NCBI RefSeq assembly: GCF_020687165.1
Contig: NZ_JAJEQC010000001.1
DNA length: 64,000 nt
Strand: one strand, 5' to 3'
DNA from: Hominenteromicrobium mulieris
Lineage (GTDB): Bacteria > Bacillota > Clostridia > Oscillospirales > Acutalibacteraceae
Shown: piece after piece, positions 51,459-60,702 of the stretch
Numbering within the stretch: position 1 is the first letter of the stretch
How the letters are laid out: every line of letters starts with the position of its first letter
Notes under the pieces: generated by a model
What the model was told of the DNA's origin: nothing
Database searches by the model: none
Seen by the model: the letters and a program-made list of their open reading frames with translations, nothing else
Program-made: the position numbers and the translations under genes

Positions 51459-52010
51459 ATGGAACACAAGGGGACTGTCACACTCGAAACGCCAAGACTC
51501 ATTTTACGCCGCTTAACGCTTGCGGACGCAGAGCCGATGTACCGCAACTGGGCGTCCGACCCTGGGGTCACAAAGTTCCTCACATGGCCCACGCACAGCA
51601 GCGTAGAGGTAACAAAGCAGATCCTCGCGCTGTGGGCATCGCACTATGAGGAGCTCAACTATTACCAGTGGGGCATTGTTGTAAAGGATGAAAACGCGCT
51701 TATCGGCACCATCACTGCGGTAAAAACGGATGATGAGATTAAAGCGGCAGAGATCGGCTACTGCGTCGGCCGAAACTGGTGGCACAAGGGCTATACGAGC
51801 GAAGCGCTCGGCGCCGTGATCGATTTTCTGTTCGATGAGGTCGGCCTCAACCGCATCGCGGCGCGCCACGATGTGAACAACCCGAACTCCGGCGGCGTGA
51901 TGAAAAAGTGCGGCATGCAGTTTGAGGGCATCATGCGCGAGGGTGCAAAAAACAATGGGGGACTGTGCGACATCGCAAATTATGCGATTTTGAAGAAAGA
52001 TCGCGCATAA
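51459..52010 (+). CDS. GNAT-family N-acetyltransferase (RimJ/RimL-like)
   Basis: 183 residues with a strong CAGGAGG site. It begins LETPRLILRRLTLADAEPMYRNWASDP, and the acetyl-CoA loop is in IGYCVGRNWWHKGYTSEALGAVIDFLF; VNNPNSGGVMKKCGMQFEG is the usual RimJ/L end. Substrate unknown; possibilities are ribosomal protein N-termini or an amino compound. The attenuated leader suggests inducible expression, perhaps a resistance enzyme. Confidence 0.88.
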   Translation: MEHKGTVTLETPRLILRRLTLADAEPMYRNWASDPGVTKFLTWPTHSSVEVTKQILALWASHYEELNYYQWGIVVKDENALIGTITAVKTDDEIKAAEIGYCVGRNWWHKGYTSEALGAVIDFLFDEVGLNRIAARHDVNNPNSGGVMKKCGMQFEGIMREGAKNNGGLCDIANYAILKKDRA

Positions 52011-52044
52011 ATCACGTTTTCGGGGAGAAAATTCAAAATTTTCC

Positions 52045-52074
52045 TTGCTAAACCGATAGCGTTTGTAGTATGAT
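52045..52074 (+). promoter_or_regulatory. Promoter of asnS
   Basis: TTGCTA (52045-52050), 18 bases, TATGAT (52069-52074). Confidence 0.55.
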
Positions 52075-52168
52075 AATAAAAGTGATTATTTGCGGAGAAA
52101 TGCCGCATGCCAAAGCGTAGGTTTTGCGTGTGCAGTTTAAGTGCCGCACGGAAAGGAATGTGGTCATC

Positions 52169-53563
52169 ATGAAAAGAACAGAAATCGCGGCCCTCTACGG
52201 ATCGCCGGAGACCTTTGGCGATACGCAGGTCACGGTCTGTGGCTGGGCGAGATCGATCCGCGACTCCAAAGCGCTCGGATTTATCGATCTGAATGACGGC
52301 AGCTGCTTTAAGGGCGTACAGATCGTCTTTACGGCGGAAAAACTCGAAAATTACAAGGAGATCGCTTCCCAGAATGTCGGCGCTGCGCTGCGTGTCACCG
52401 GTACGTTGCTGCTCACGCCGGAAGCGAAGCAGCCTTTTGAAATTCAGGCGGAGGAGATTACCGTTGAGGGTGCGTCCTCGCCGGAATATCCGCTTCAGAA
52501 GAAGCGCCACACGGTGGAATACCTGCGTACGGTCGCGCACCTGCGCCCGAGAACGAACCTCTTCAACGCAGCGTTCCGCGTGCGTTCCGCTGCGGCGTTC
52601 GCCATCCATAAGTTCTTCAACGAGAACGGCTTCACCTATGTGCATACGCCGATTGTCACGGGCAGTGACTGCGAGGGCGCGGGCGAGATGTTCCAGCTGA
52701 CAACGCTCGACCTCGTCAATGTTCCGAAAAACGAGGACGGCACGGTCGATTACAGCAAGGATTTCTTCGGCAAGCAGACGTCCCTCACCGTTTCCGGCCA
52801 GCTTGAGGCGGAGTGCATGGCCATGGCGTTCGGTAAGGTCTATACGTTCGGCCCCACGTTCCGCGCAGAGCGCTCTTATACGCAGCGTCACGCGGCAGAG
52901 TTCTGGATGGTCGAGCCGGAGATCGCGTTTGCCGATCTCAACGACGACATGGATCTCATGGAGGCCATGATCAAGTACATCATCAAAGACGTTATGGCGT
53001 GCTGCCCGCAGGACATCGACTTCTTCAACCAGTTTGTCGATAAGGGCCTCAAAGAGCGTCTGGAGCATGTGGCAAACTCCGATTTCGTCCGCATTTCCTA
53101 TACGGATGCCGTAAAGCTCCTTGAAAAGAACAACGACAACTTTGAATATAAGGTCTCCTGGGGCTGCGACCTCCAGACCGAGCACGAGCGCTACCTCACC
53201 GAAAAAGAGTTCGGCAAGCCGGTGTTCGTCACCGATTACCCGAAGGAGATCAAGGCGTTCTACATGCGCCTCAATGACGACAACAAAACCGTTGCGGCGA
53301 CCGATCTGCTCGTGCCGGGCATCGGCGAGCTGTGCGGCGCAAGCCAGAGAGAAGAGCGCTACGACGTGCTTCTGAACCGTATTCGCGAGCTCGGCCTTAA
53401 CGAGGAGGATTACTGGTGGTACCTCGACCTTCGCCGTTTCGGCGGCAACAAGCATGCGGGCTTCGGTCTCGGCTTCGAGCGCATGGTCATGTACCTTACG
53501 GGCATCTCCAATATCCGCGACGTACTGCCGTTCCCGCGCACAACGGGCTCTGCGGAGTTCTAA
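52169..53563 (+). CDS. asnS: Asparaginyl-tRNA synthetase
   Basis: 464 residues from ATG 52169. Class IIb: an N-terminal OB domain (VTVCGWARSIRDSKALGFIDLNDGSC), FVHTPIVTGSDCEGAGEMFQ-like motif region, motif 2 FGPTFRAERSYTQRHAAEFWMVEPE, and motif 3 GGNKHAGFGLGFERMVMYLTG. The asparagine-specific reading comes from this overall pattern. It charges tRNA-Asn. An aspartate-type aminotransferase lies immediately downstream under another promoter. Confidence 0.95.
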   Translation: MKRTEIAALYGSPETFGDTQVTVCGWARSIRDSKALGFIDLNDGSCFKGVQIVFTAEKLENYKEIASQNVGAALRVTGTLLLTPEAKQPFEIQAEEITVEGASSPEYPLQKKRHTVEYLRTVAHLRPRTNLFNAAFRVRSAAAFAIHKFFNENGFTYVHTPIVTGSDCEGAGEMFQLTTLDLVNVPKNEDGTVDYSKDFFGKQTSLTVSGQLEAECMAMAFGKVYTFGPTFRAERSYTQRHAAEFWMVEPEIAFADLNDDMDLMEAMIKYIIKDVMACCPQDIDFFNQFVDKGLKERLEHVANSDFVRISYTDAVKLLEKNNDNFEYKVSWGCDLQTEHERYLTEKEFGKPVFVTDYPKEIKAFYMRLNDDNKTVAATDLLVPGIGELCGASQREERYDVLLNRIRELGLNEEDYWWYLDLRRFGGNKHAGFGLGFERMVMYLTGISNIRDVLPFPRTTGSAEF

Positions 53564-53586
53564 ATTTCATAAAAGCAAGTCTTTTG

Positions 53587-53613
53587 CCGGTACAGTTCGC
53601 TGTGCCGGTTTTT
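53587..53613 (+). terminator. Terminator of asnS
   Basis: A nine-base stem (53587-53595 with 53600-53608), TTCG tetraloop, then five T. Confidence 0.9.
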
Positions 53614-53708
53614 GCTTTGTTATACACTTGTCAGAATGAACGGAAAAGCAGGAAAACACGTCGTACAATCGTGCAAAACGGGAAAAATGCAAGATTTATA
53701 AATAAGGC

Positions 53709-53737
53709 TTGCATTTTTAGCTTATTTGTATTACAAT
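53709..53737 (+). promoter_or_regulatory. Promoter of the aminotransferase gene
   Basis: TTGCAT (53709-53714), 17 bases, TACAAT (53732-53737). Confidence 0.65.
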
Positions 53738-53823
53738 AAGAATTGTTTCAGGCGCTATTGGAGCGTAAAAATGAATTGAATGCTTATTTTTCAATTCAAA
53801 ATCTTATTTATGGAGATGTTTTC

Positions 53824-55101
53824 GTGGCGTACGCAAACTTGAGCAAAGCAGAATTACAGAAGGTTTTCGATGAGCTTTCCGCAGAATATAAGGGCTATCA
53901 GGCCAAAAATCTTTCGCTGAACATGGCGCGCGGCAAGCCCAGCGCAAAACAGCTGGAGCTCGCCCTCGGCGTTTTGGAAGCGCTGAAAGCGAGAAGCGAA
54001 TTTGCGAATTCCAACGGTGATGACTGCCGTAACTACGGTCTTTGGGACGGTCTGCCGGAGATGAAACGCATTTTCGCCGATATGGTCGGCGTACCGGCTT
54101 CGCAGGTTATTCTCGGCAACAACTCAAGCTTGATGATGATGTTTGAGGTTATTTCCCGCGGCTTCTCGCACGGCTACAACGGCTGCACGCCGTGGTGCAA
54201 GCTGGATAAGAAAAAGTTTCTCTGTCCGGTGCCTGGCTACGACCGCCATTTTGCCGTAACGGAGTATTACGGCTTCGAGCTCATCAACATCCCGATGTAT
54301 GCTACCGGCCCGGATATGGATCTCATCGAAAAGCTCGTCAAGGACGATGACTCCATTAAGGGCATTTGGTGTGTGCCGAAGTATTCGAACCCCACGGGTG
54401 TCACGTATTCCGATGAGACTGTCCGCCGTTTCGCCGCATTAAAACCGGCTGCAAAGGACTTCAAAATCATGTGGGATAACGCCTATTGTGTGCATGACCT
54501 CACCGATACGCCGGATACGCTGCTCAATATCTACGATCTCTGCGTTGAAAACGGCACAGAAGATCAGATCTTCATTTTTGCCTCTACGTCCAAGATCTCG
54601 TTCCCGGGCGCCGGTGTGGCCGGCCTCGCCACGAGCGATAACAATATCCGCGATTTCAAGGAGCACACGCTCACGTCTACCATCGGCCCGGATAAGCTGA
54701 ATCAGCTGCGCCACGTGCTGTTCCTGCACGACATCAACGGTGTACGCGCCCTCATGAAGGGCCACCGCGCCATTTTGGAACCGAAGTTCCGCCTGTGCGA
54801 GCTGATGTTGGAGGAAAATGTCGGCGACCTCGGTGTCGCCGAGTGGAATAAGCCGAACGGTGGCTATTTCATCAGCGTCGATGTGCTTGACGGCTGCGCA
54901 AAGCGCGTCGTGCAGCTGTGTAAAGAAGCGGGCGTCATCCTGACCGATGCCGGTGCGACGTTCCCGTACGGCAAAGACCCGCACGACAGTAACATTCGTC
55001 TTGCGCCGTCGTTCCCGCCGCTTGAAGAGCTCGAACAAGCCATGGAAGTTTTCTGTTGCTCCATCAAGCTTGCCGCTGCAGAAAAGCTGCTGAACGCGTA
55101 A
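53824..55101 (+). CDS. Aminotransferase, aspartate type Ic family
   Basis: 425 residues from GTG 53824 (TGGAGAT upstream; the frame reaches 53743 but that part is the leader). It begins AYANLSKAELQKVFDELSAEYKGYQAKNLSLNMARGKPSAKQLEL and has GIWCVPKYSNPTGVTYSDETV and the PLP lysine in STSKISFPGAGVAG. This pattern fits the PF12897-like aspartate aminotransferase subgroup. It would link aspartate and oxaloacetate, beside asnS. Single gene with its own promoter and a terminator. Confidence 0.87.
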   Translation: MAYANLSKAELQKVFDELSAEYKGYQAKNLSLNMARGKPSAKQLELALGVLEALKARSEFANSNGDDCRNYGLWDGLPEMKRIFADMVGVPASQVILGNNSSLMMMFEVISRGFSHGYNGCTPWCKLDKKKFLCPVPGYDRHFAVTEYYGFELINIPMYATGPDMDLIEKLVKDDDSIKGIWCVPKYSNPTGVTYSDETVRRFAALKPAAKDFKIMWDNAYCVHDLTDTPDTLLNIYDLCVENGTEDQIFIFASTSKISFPGAGVAGLATSDNNIRDFKEHTLTSTIGPDKLNQLRHVLFLHDINGVRALMKGHRAILEPKFRLCELMLEENVGDLGVAEWNKPNGGYFISVDVLDGCAKRVVQLCKEAGVILTDAGATFPYGKDPHDSNIRLAPSFPPLEELEQAMEVFCCSIKLAAAEKLLNA

Positions 55102-55119
55102 AATTTTTATACAAAATAC

Positions 55120-55159
55120 AGAGCAAGAGAGGGATAGACCGTCCTTCCCTTGCTCTTTT
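55120..55159 (+). terminator. Terminator of the aminotransferase gene
   Basis: AGAGCAAG (55120-55127) pairs with CTTGCTCT (55149-55156), with partial pairing inside, followed by T bases. Confidence 0.75.
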
Positions 55160-55257
55160 GCATAAAAGCGGACATCTTTTCAAAATCGCTTTGACTCCGA
55201 ACGTAAGTTTTGATGCTGGCAGAAGACAAACTCGTTTTGCACGCTTGCGCCGCTTGA

Positions 55258-55446
55258 CGACGTACAGCCGCTGCCAAGGCGCAGGCGCTGTTCATTCATA
55301 AGCACGGCAAGGAAGAGTTTTTCAAGCTGCAAAACGTCATGCACAAAGCGCGTGATTTCAAGAAGATACAGGAAATCTTGGGTCAAAACACGCAGGAGTG
55401 TTTGCGCATTTTAGAAGGCTTTATGAAAACGGAAGCAGATGATTGA
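55258..55446 (+). pseudogene. Decayed gene fragment without a start
   Basis: A 62-codon open frame ends at TGA 55446. It reads ALFIHKHGKEEFFKLQNVMH, then a helical KKIQEILGQNTQECLRILEG. There is no start codon in a good place and the frame opens after a TGA. It looks like the 3' end of a small helical protein of unknown family. 55447-55540 beyond it is very AT-rich, with a GTATTTT/AAAATAC hairpin and no gene. Confidence 0.45.
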
Positions 55447-55540
55447 CGGACTTTCGATTTTTGAATGTATTTTTATCAAAATACAATAATTTTAAAATGG
55501 TATTTTTGGATTTTGCTTTTGCAAATTTGCGATTTTTAAT

Positions 55541-56587
55541 CTATATTGATTCTGATTTTGCTGTTAGTATTCCGGCTTTTCTCAACATGCCAATCAGCAT
55601 GAAAAAGGTGCCGGTGTAGGGGATGAGCCAAAAATTGCGGCTGATAAGGCTGCAATACACAGCGAAAAGCATCACGGCAGGCGGGGTGCGCGTCATTTTG
55701 GCGAGCAGCTTCGGCTCAATAATCTGCCGGATGACGCTTAGAATGATCCACCCGATGAAGAGCCCGAGTGCTTGCGCCGCGCTGCCGCATAACAATCGGT
55801 AAACGGCGAGCGGCAGCAAAACGGTTCCCGGCCCAAAGACCGGGAAAATATCGGAGACCGTCACAACGGCGGCAGTCATCAGCGGGTATTTCATGCGCAG
55901 CAGGTGGAGCATCACAAAACTTTCCGCAAACGTGATGGTGTAAATGAGTGCATAGGCGGAAACAAACCCGACGGAAGATTCGCTTTTTGCGGATTTTTGC
56001 AGGTTTTCTACGCACTTTTCACCGATGAGCTTTTTTAAAAGAGACAGCAAATTTTCACGGTACAGCAGGGTGAGATACGCAAAAACCGGGATGAGCGTGA
56101 GCGTTAAAAACACGGCAGGCAGCAGCAAAATCGCCTTTACGGTACCTTGCAGCGCGGGCATGGCGGCACCCATGTTACCCGAAAAATTCTTCTGCGCAGC
56201 GGAGATCCACTGCGGCAATTCCTGCCATGTGCGCTCCAAAAACGACCGCACGGCGGGGGCAAGTGCTTCGTAGCGAAAGTATCGCCCGGAAGCAAAAAAC
56301 GCGGCGCTTTCCCGGATGAGCCGCGTGAAAAGCAATGCAAGAAGGACGAGTGAAACGGTATAAACGGCGACAGCAGTGCAAAGTGCGGCGCGCTTATGGG
56401 AGAGATGCAGCCGTTTTTCCAGCAGGCGGCATAGCGGTGTTGTGACCCATCCAAGCAACCCGCCAAGCAAAATCGGGAGAATATGAAAAATAAATCGAAC
56501 CGCCAAAACAAAGACAACTGTATATGATATTAGTAATATGATAAATATCTTTTGGCTTTTTACAAATTTCCAAATGTGTTTTGCCAC
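55541..56587 (-). CDS. AI-2E/YtvI-family membrane permease
   Basis: 348 residues from GTG 56587. About seven membrane helices in the PerM pattern: two at the front, a central soluble region (about 110-150), then FLTLTLIPVFAYLTLLYRENLLSLLKK, SDIFPVFGPGTVLLPLAVYRLLCG, and QIIEPKLLAKMTRTPPAVML. YtvI-type members in clostridia and bacilli are linked to sporulation; what they carry is unknown. Divergent from the GH32 gene. Confidence 0.88.
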   Translation of the reverse strand: MAKHIWKFVKSQKIFIILLISYTVVFVLAVRFIFHILPILLGGLLGWVTTPLCRLLEKRLHLSHKRAALCTAVAVYTVSLVLLALLFTRLIRESAAFFASGRYFRYEALAPAVRSFLERTWQELPQWISAAQKNFSGNMGAAMPALQGTVKAILLLPAVFLTLTLIPVFAYLTLLYRENLLSLLKKLIGEKCVENLQKSAKSESSVGFVSAYALIYTITFAESFVMLHLLRMKYPLMTAAVVTVSDIFPVFGPGTVLLPLAVYRLLCGSAAQALGLFIGWIILSVIRQIIEPKLLAKMTRTPPAVMLFAVYCSLISRNFWLIPYTGTFFMLIGMLRKAGILTAKSESI

Positions 56588-56675
56588 CTTTGCACCGCCT
56601 TTCCTTTACACATCTGCAGCGCACATAGTTTGGCTTTGCGCGGCGGAAAAATTCGCAAATTTAAGCAAAATATGC

Positions 56676-56704
56676 ATGACATTTTTCGCGCGGTGTGCTA
56701 CAAT
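56676..56704 (+). promoter_or_regulatory. Promoter of the GH32-thiD genes
   Basis: ATGACA (56676-56681), 17 bases, TACAAT (56699-56704), with an extended -10 TGC. Confidence 0.7.
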
Positions 56705-56768
56705 ATCCTCGAATAAATGTGGTGCATGCATTTTAATGCACCGATAACGGCTAAAGGAGCTTGAATTT

Positions 56769-58283
56769 ATGGAAATTACAGTCAGCAAACGTTTTCTACG
56801 CGTGCCGGTGAAATTTGACGGCACTTCGCAAAAATTTACTTTTTCTGAAAACGGCACACCGGTTTATAAGTTCGATGCCGTTTATACGGAAGAAAACGCA
56901 GATGCGATTTATTATGCCGACCTGCGCGATTACCTTGGTAAGACGATGACTGTCACGGTGGAGCCGGAGTGCGCATTTACGCCGGTGTTTGAGGATGCTA
57001 TGACGCCGCTTACGGCGGAAGAGACCGTCTTGCGCCCGCAGCTGCACTTTACAGCGGAGCGCGGCTGGATCAACGATCCGAACGGTCTGTGCTTTTACGG
57101 CGGACAGTATCACCTTTTCTACCAGCACAATCCCTACGGCAGACTGTGGGGCAACATGCATTGGGGCCACGCCGTGAGCTCGGATCTTTTCCACTGGGAA
57201 TATAAGGAGGAAGCGATGTTCCTTGACATGGATGGCGCAATGTTTTCCGGCTGTGCGGTAGTCGATCACAACAATGTTTCCGGCCTCAAAGAAGGCGATG
57301 AAACGCCAATCTTGTTCTTTTACACCTGCGCGGGCGAAAAAAAGAGCACACAGTGCCTTGCGTACAGCACAGACGGCGGTAAAACGCTGAAAAAGTATGA
57401 CAAAAATCCGCTGATCGACGAGATTGCACCCGGCAACCGCGACCCGAAGGTTATTTACGACGCAAAGCGCGCGCGCTGGCTGATGGCACTGTATTTTGTG
57501 GAGCGCACCTACGCAATCTTCACGTCGCAGGACTTACTGCACTGGGAGCTTTTGCAGAAATTTGACCTGCCCGGTGATGACGAGTGCCCGGATCTCTATC
57601 CGCTTACAGCAGATGACGGCAGAACGCTGTGGGTCTATTCCGGTGCGCATGACATGTATTTTGTCGGTGATTTTGATGAAAACGGCCTTTACCAGCCGAT
57701 TCAGTCGGTCGGGCAGCTTTCGTATAACTCGCAGTCGTATGCGGCGCAGACGTATTACTACGAGCCGGGCAAGCCGGTCATCCGCTTTGCGTGGAACCGC
57801 AGCGATATTCCCGGCGCACCGTTCAACGGCTCCATGTGTACGCCGACCGAAATGACGCTGAAAAAGCACGGCGACCGCTACTATCTCTCTGCGCTGCCGA
57901 TCAAGAGCACAGAAAATCTGGTTGTAAAATCTGACAAGCTTGATGACTTTACATTGACACACTGCACGCACGAGCTCGGCAGCAAGACCTGCCGCATCTC
58001 CTTTACTGTAAAGGAAGGCGACCTTACATGCAACTTGTACGGCCTTGAGATGAAGCTCGACAAAAACGGTCTGACCTGCGGAGAATCCATATTGCCGCGC
58101 CTGAAAAACGAGCCGATGAAGGTGGACATCATTACCGATACAAACAGCGTAGAGATTTATTTGAACGGCGTTGCAAACACGGTCATCGCGCATGTGCTGG
58201 ATGAGACGAAGCCGACGTTCACGATCCACGCCGAGGATCCCGTTGAGGTGCAGAACCTCACAGTTTCCGAGCTTTCGCTGTGA
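56769..58283 (+). CDS. GH32 beta-fructofuranosidase/levanase-like enzyme
   Basis: 504 residues. The five-bladed propeller domain starts at about residue 92 and has the nucleophile in WINDPNG (100-106), the transition-state RDP at 224-226 and the acid/base pair EC at 272-273 (DDECPDLYPL). A C-terminal beta-sandwich follows. The first ~90 residues form an extra domain. No signal peptide is seen, so it works in the cytosol on sucrose or small fructans after uptake. Overlaps thiD by one base. Confidence 0.93.
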   Translation: MEITVSKRFLRVPVKFDGTSQKFTFSENGTPVYKFDAVYTEENADAIYYADLRDYLGKTMTVTVEPECAFTPVFEDAMTPLTAEETVLRPQLHFTAERGWINDPNGLCFYGGQYHLFYQHNPYGRLWGNMHWGHAVSSDLFHWEYKEEAMFLDMDGAMFSGCAVVDHNNVSGLKEGDETPILFFYTCAGEKKSTQCLAYSTDGGKTLKKYDKNPLIDEIAPGNRDPKVIYDAKRARWLMALYFVERTYAIFTSQDLLHWELLQKFDLPGDDECPDLYPLTADDGRTLWVYSGAHDMYFVGDFDENGLYQPIQSVGQLSYNSQSYAAQTYYYEPGKPVIRFAWNRSDIPGAPFNGSMCTPTEMTLKKHGDRYYLSALPIKSTENLVVKSDKLDDFTLTHCTHELGSKTCRISFTVKEGDLTCNLYGLEMKLDKNGLTCGESILPRLKNEPMKVDIITDTNSVEIYLNGVANTVIAHVLDETKPTFTIHAEDPVEVQNLTVSELSL

Positions 58284-59092
58284 TGAGTGCAATGAAGCGC
58301 GTGCTGACCATCGCCGGGTCGGATTGCTCCGGCGGCGCGGGTATTCAGGCGGATATCAAGACAATGTCCGCACACGGCGTGTACGCGATGAGCGTGATCG
58401 TGTCCGTTGTGGCAGAAAACACCGTGCATGTGCTGAAAAAGCAGGATATTGCGCCGGAGATTGTCCGCGCGCAGGTGGACGCAATCTATGAAGATATCGG
58501 TACGGACGCCGTGAAGATTGGCATGCTGCCGACGCCGGAGGTGATGTCTGCTGTGGCGGAAAAGCTGCGCAAATACTGTCCGAAGAACGTCGTTGTTGAC
58601 CCTGTGATGTATGCGAAAGACGGAACGGCACTGATGGCTCCGCAGTCGATTGAGACATTCAAAGCGGAAATTTTGCCGCTCGCCGACGTGCTGACACCGA
58701 ATATTCCCGAGGCGGAGGAAATCACCGGGATGCACATTGAGACGGAAGACGATATGTGTGCTGCAGCAAAGTTGATTTACACAATGGGCTGTAAAGCTGT
58801 GCTTGTAAAGGGAGGACACTTTGCAGGCGACCCGATCGATATTCTGTTCGATGGTGAACAGCATATAAGCTTTACAGCGAATCGCATTCAAACGAAGAAC
58901 ACGCACGGCACAGGGTGCACGCTGTCTTCCGCTATTGCCTCGAATTTGGCGCTTGGATATGCACCCGCTGAAGCGGTGAAACGTGCGAAAGACTACATGA
59001 CGTGCGCCATCGAGCACGCGCTCGAGCTCGGGCACGGCGCGGGGCCGACAAATCACTTTTACAGCTTGTATCAAAGCGGACTTCCAAAGTAA
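58283..59092 (+). CDS. thiD: Hydroxymethylpyrimidine/phosphomethylpyrimidine kinase or pyridoxal kinase (ThiD type)
   Basis: 269 residues from ATG 58283. Ribokinase fold: VLTIAGSDCSGGAGIQADIKTM, VVVDPVMYAKDGTALMAPQSI, TPNIPEAEEITGM, and the anion hole NTHGTGCTLSSAIASNLALG. The family phosphorylates HMP for thiamine synthesis, and some members act on pyridoxal. It overlaps the GH32 gene, an odd partner. It has no other thiamine gene beside it. Confidence 0.9.
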   Translation: MSAMKRVLTIAGSDCSGGAGIQADIKTMSAHGVYAMSVIVSVVAENTVHVLKKQDIAPEIVRAQVDAIYEDIGTDAVKIGMLPTPEVMSAVAEKLRKYCPKNVVVDPVMYAKDGTALMAPQSIETFKAEILPLADVLTPNIPEAEEITGMHIETEDDMCAAAKLIYTMGCKAVLVKGGHFAGDPIDILFDGEQHISFTANRIQTKNTHGTGCTLSSAIASNLALGYAPAEAVKRAKDYMTCAIEHALELGHGAGPTNHFYSLYQSGLPK

Positions 59093-59110
59093 ATAGCTTG
59101 CTCCATAGAG

Positions 59111-59150
59111 AAAGCACCTTGTAAAGCTTTTGACCTTGCAGGGTGCTTTT
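59111..59150 (+). terminator. Terminator after thiD
   Basis: AAAGCACC (59111-59118) pairs with GGTGCTTT (59142-59149), followed by T and C. Confidence 0.7.
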
Positions 59151-59212
59151 CATGTTTGAAAAATCGCGGCGGATTTCGGGCACACTTTTCAAAGGCATAA
59201 AGGCACGTTTAT

Positions 59213-59237
59213 AAAAAGGGCGATGGCCCTTTTTTTC
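59213..59237 (+). terminator. Short strong hairpin with long T-run before the spoIIIA operon
   Basis: AAAAGGGC with GCCCTTTT around a four-base loop, followed by T bases. It isolates the sporulation operon from upstream transcription. Confidence 0.7.
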
Positions 59238-59307
59238 CACTTTGGTTCTAAACCCGGCGGCACGTCCATAGAATTGGGCATACGGAGCGGAAAGAAAGGT
59301 GTGTGCG

Positions 59308-60285
59308 ATGGATTTTGAAAAGGCGATCCGCCCGCTCGGGCGCTTTACACCGATGCTTGAAAAGGTGCCGCAGGCGGTGCGCGACGCGGTGTTTGACATT
59401 CGTATCAGTGTGGATAAGCCTGTGCTGCTGTGCTGCGGTGACCGCATTTTGTTTTTGCGGGAAGACGGCGACACGGCGCAGTATTTTTCGCAAAACAATG
59501 TGACAGCGACACGCGAGGACGTGGAGGAGATCTTTTTGCGGCTGTGCGGGTATTCCGTTTACAGTCACATGGAGGAGATTCGCGGCGGATTCGTCTCCGC
59601 AGACCGCGCGTTGCGGGTGGGCATCGGCGGTACGGCGGTGATCGAAAAGGGCGGCATCAAAACGGTGCGCGACGTGACGAGTCTTTCTGTGCGTATCCCG
59701 CGAGAGAAGCGCGGCTGTGCAGAGGAGGTGCTGCGCTACGGCGTAGACCTCAGCCGCGGGCTGCTGCTTGCTGGCGCGCCGTCCTCGGGCAAAACGACGC
59801 TGCTGCGGGATATTGCACGATATATCGGTACGGCGGGGCATCGCGTGGTGGTGCTTGACGAGCGGTTTGAGCTGAGTGCGGACGGGTTTGATCTCGGCGC
59901 GTGCACGGATATTTTGCAGGGCTACCCGAAGCAGGAGGGGCTTTCGCACGCGGTGCGGTGTCTTTCACCGGAGTACATCGTCTGCGATGAGCTCGGTGAA
60001 AACGATTTTTCGGCGATACGTGCGGCATCGTTTTCAGGGGTGGCGCTGATTGCGAGCATCCACGCGGGCAGTGTACACGAACTGTGTTGCAGACCGCTGT
60101 GCCGCGGGATTCTGTCGCTCGGCGCGTTTGAAACGGTGGCACTGCTGCACGGGCGAAGTGCACCGACGAAAGTGGAAAAGCTGTTTTTGGCGGGTGATCT
60201 TCTTGAAAACAACGGCGGCGATCCTGATTGTTCTGTGCGCGGCGACCGCCGGGTCATCGGTATCTGCGCGGCTAAAAATGCGTGA
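59308..60285 (+). CDS. spoIIIAA: Stage III sporulation protein AA (ATPase)
   Basis: 325 residues from ATG 59308, AAAGG upstream. A secretion-type ATPase: Walker A LLLAGAPSSGKTTLLRDIA, Walker B VVVLDER, and CDELGENDFSAI, IASIHAGSV (the histidine box). It powers the channel between mother cell and forespore. The gene end overlaps the inferred spoIIIAB start. The usual seven partners follow in order. Confidence 0.95.
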   Translation: MDFEKAIRPLGRFTPMLEKVPQAVRDAVFDIRISVDKPVLLCCGDRILFLREDGDTAQYFSQNNVTATREDVEEIFLRLCGYSVYSHMEEIRGGFVSADRALRVGIGGTAVIEKGGIKTVRDVTSLSVRIPREKRGCAEEVLRYGVDLSRGLLLAGAPSSGKTTLLRDIARYIGTAGHRVVVLDERFELSADGFDLGACTDILQGYPKQEGLSHAVRCLSPEYIVCDELGENDFSAIRAASFSGVALIASIHAGSVHELCCRPLCRGILSLGAFETVALLHGRSAPTKVEKLFLAGDLLENNGGDPDCSVRGDRRVIGICAAKNA

Positions 60286-60679
60286 AAAAGAACTGAACAT
60301 CTTTTTGGAAGCGCTTTTTGCGTTGAAAAACGCCGCGGCCTATACGGCGGGCGACCTGTACGCGCTGCTCTCTCTGTGCCGCGAAAACGCTTTTTTGAGG
60401 CGCGTGTGGGTGCTTTCTGAAAACATGGATTGCACAGCGGCGTTTAAAGCGGCGGCACATGCATTTTTTACATACCGCGGGGATGAAGCGCTGTGCGCCG
60501 CGTTTATAGACGGGTTCGGCAAGACCGACCTCGATGGGCAGATGGCGTACTTTGCGCTGCATGAAGGCCGCGTGCGCAGCGCACTTTTAGCCGCCGAGCA
60601 AAGTCTTGCCCAGAAAGGCAGATTGTGCGTGGCGCTGGGGTTATTTGTCGGCGTTTCCGCCGCCCTCATTTTGCTGTAA
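60203..60679 (+). CDS. spoIIIAB: Stage III sporulation protein AB
   Basis: 158 residues from TTG 60203 (GGTGAT a few bases upstream), overlapping spoIIIAA. An N-terminal membrane segment (TAAILIVLCAATAG), a helical T2SF-like domain (REKELNIFLEALFALKNAAAYT) and a C-terminal membrane segment (LCVALGLFVGVSAALILL). It is the platform-like part of the SpoIIIA channel. A start at ATG 60281 would cut away the first helix, so TTG is preferred. Confidence 0.85.
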   Translation: MKTTAAILIVLCAATAGSSVSARLKMREKELNIFLEALFALKNAAAYTAGDLYALLSLCRENAFLRRVWVLSENMDCTAAFKAAAHAFFTYRGDEALCAAFIDGFGKTDLDGQMAYFALHEGRVRSALLAAEQSLAQKGRLCVALGLFVGVSAALILL

Positions 60680-60702
60680 CAGCCGGAAAGGAAAGCAAAG
60701 CT

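Noticed and set aside
51980..53455. 491-codon open frame on the - strand in asnS
   Set aside because: Shadow of asnS, whose class II motifs are intact.
53743..53823. Upstream extension of the aspartate aminotransferase
   Set aside because: It lies at or after the promoter and is unlike the family N-terminus; GTG 53824 has a ribosome site.
59270..59300. SigE-type promoter before spoIIIAA (CATACGGA near 59279)
   Set aside because: Only a partial -10 match and no convincing -35; expected biologically, but not supported well enough to list.
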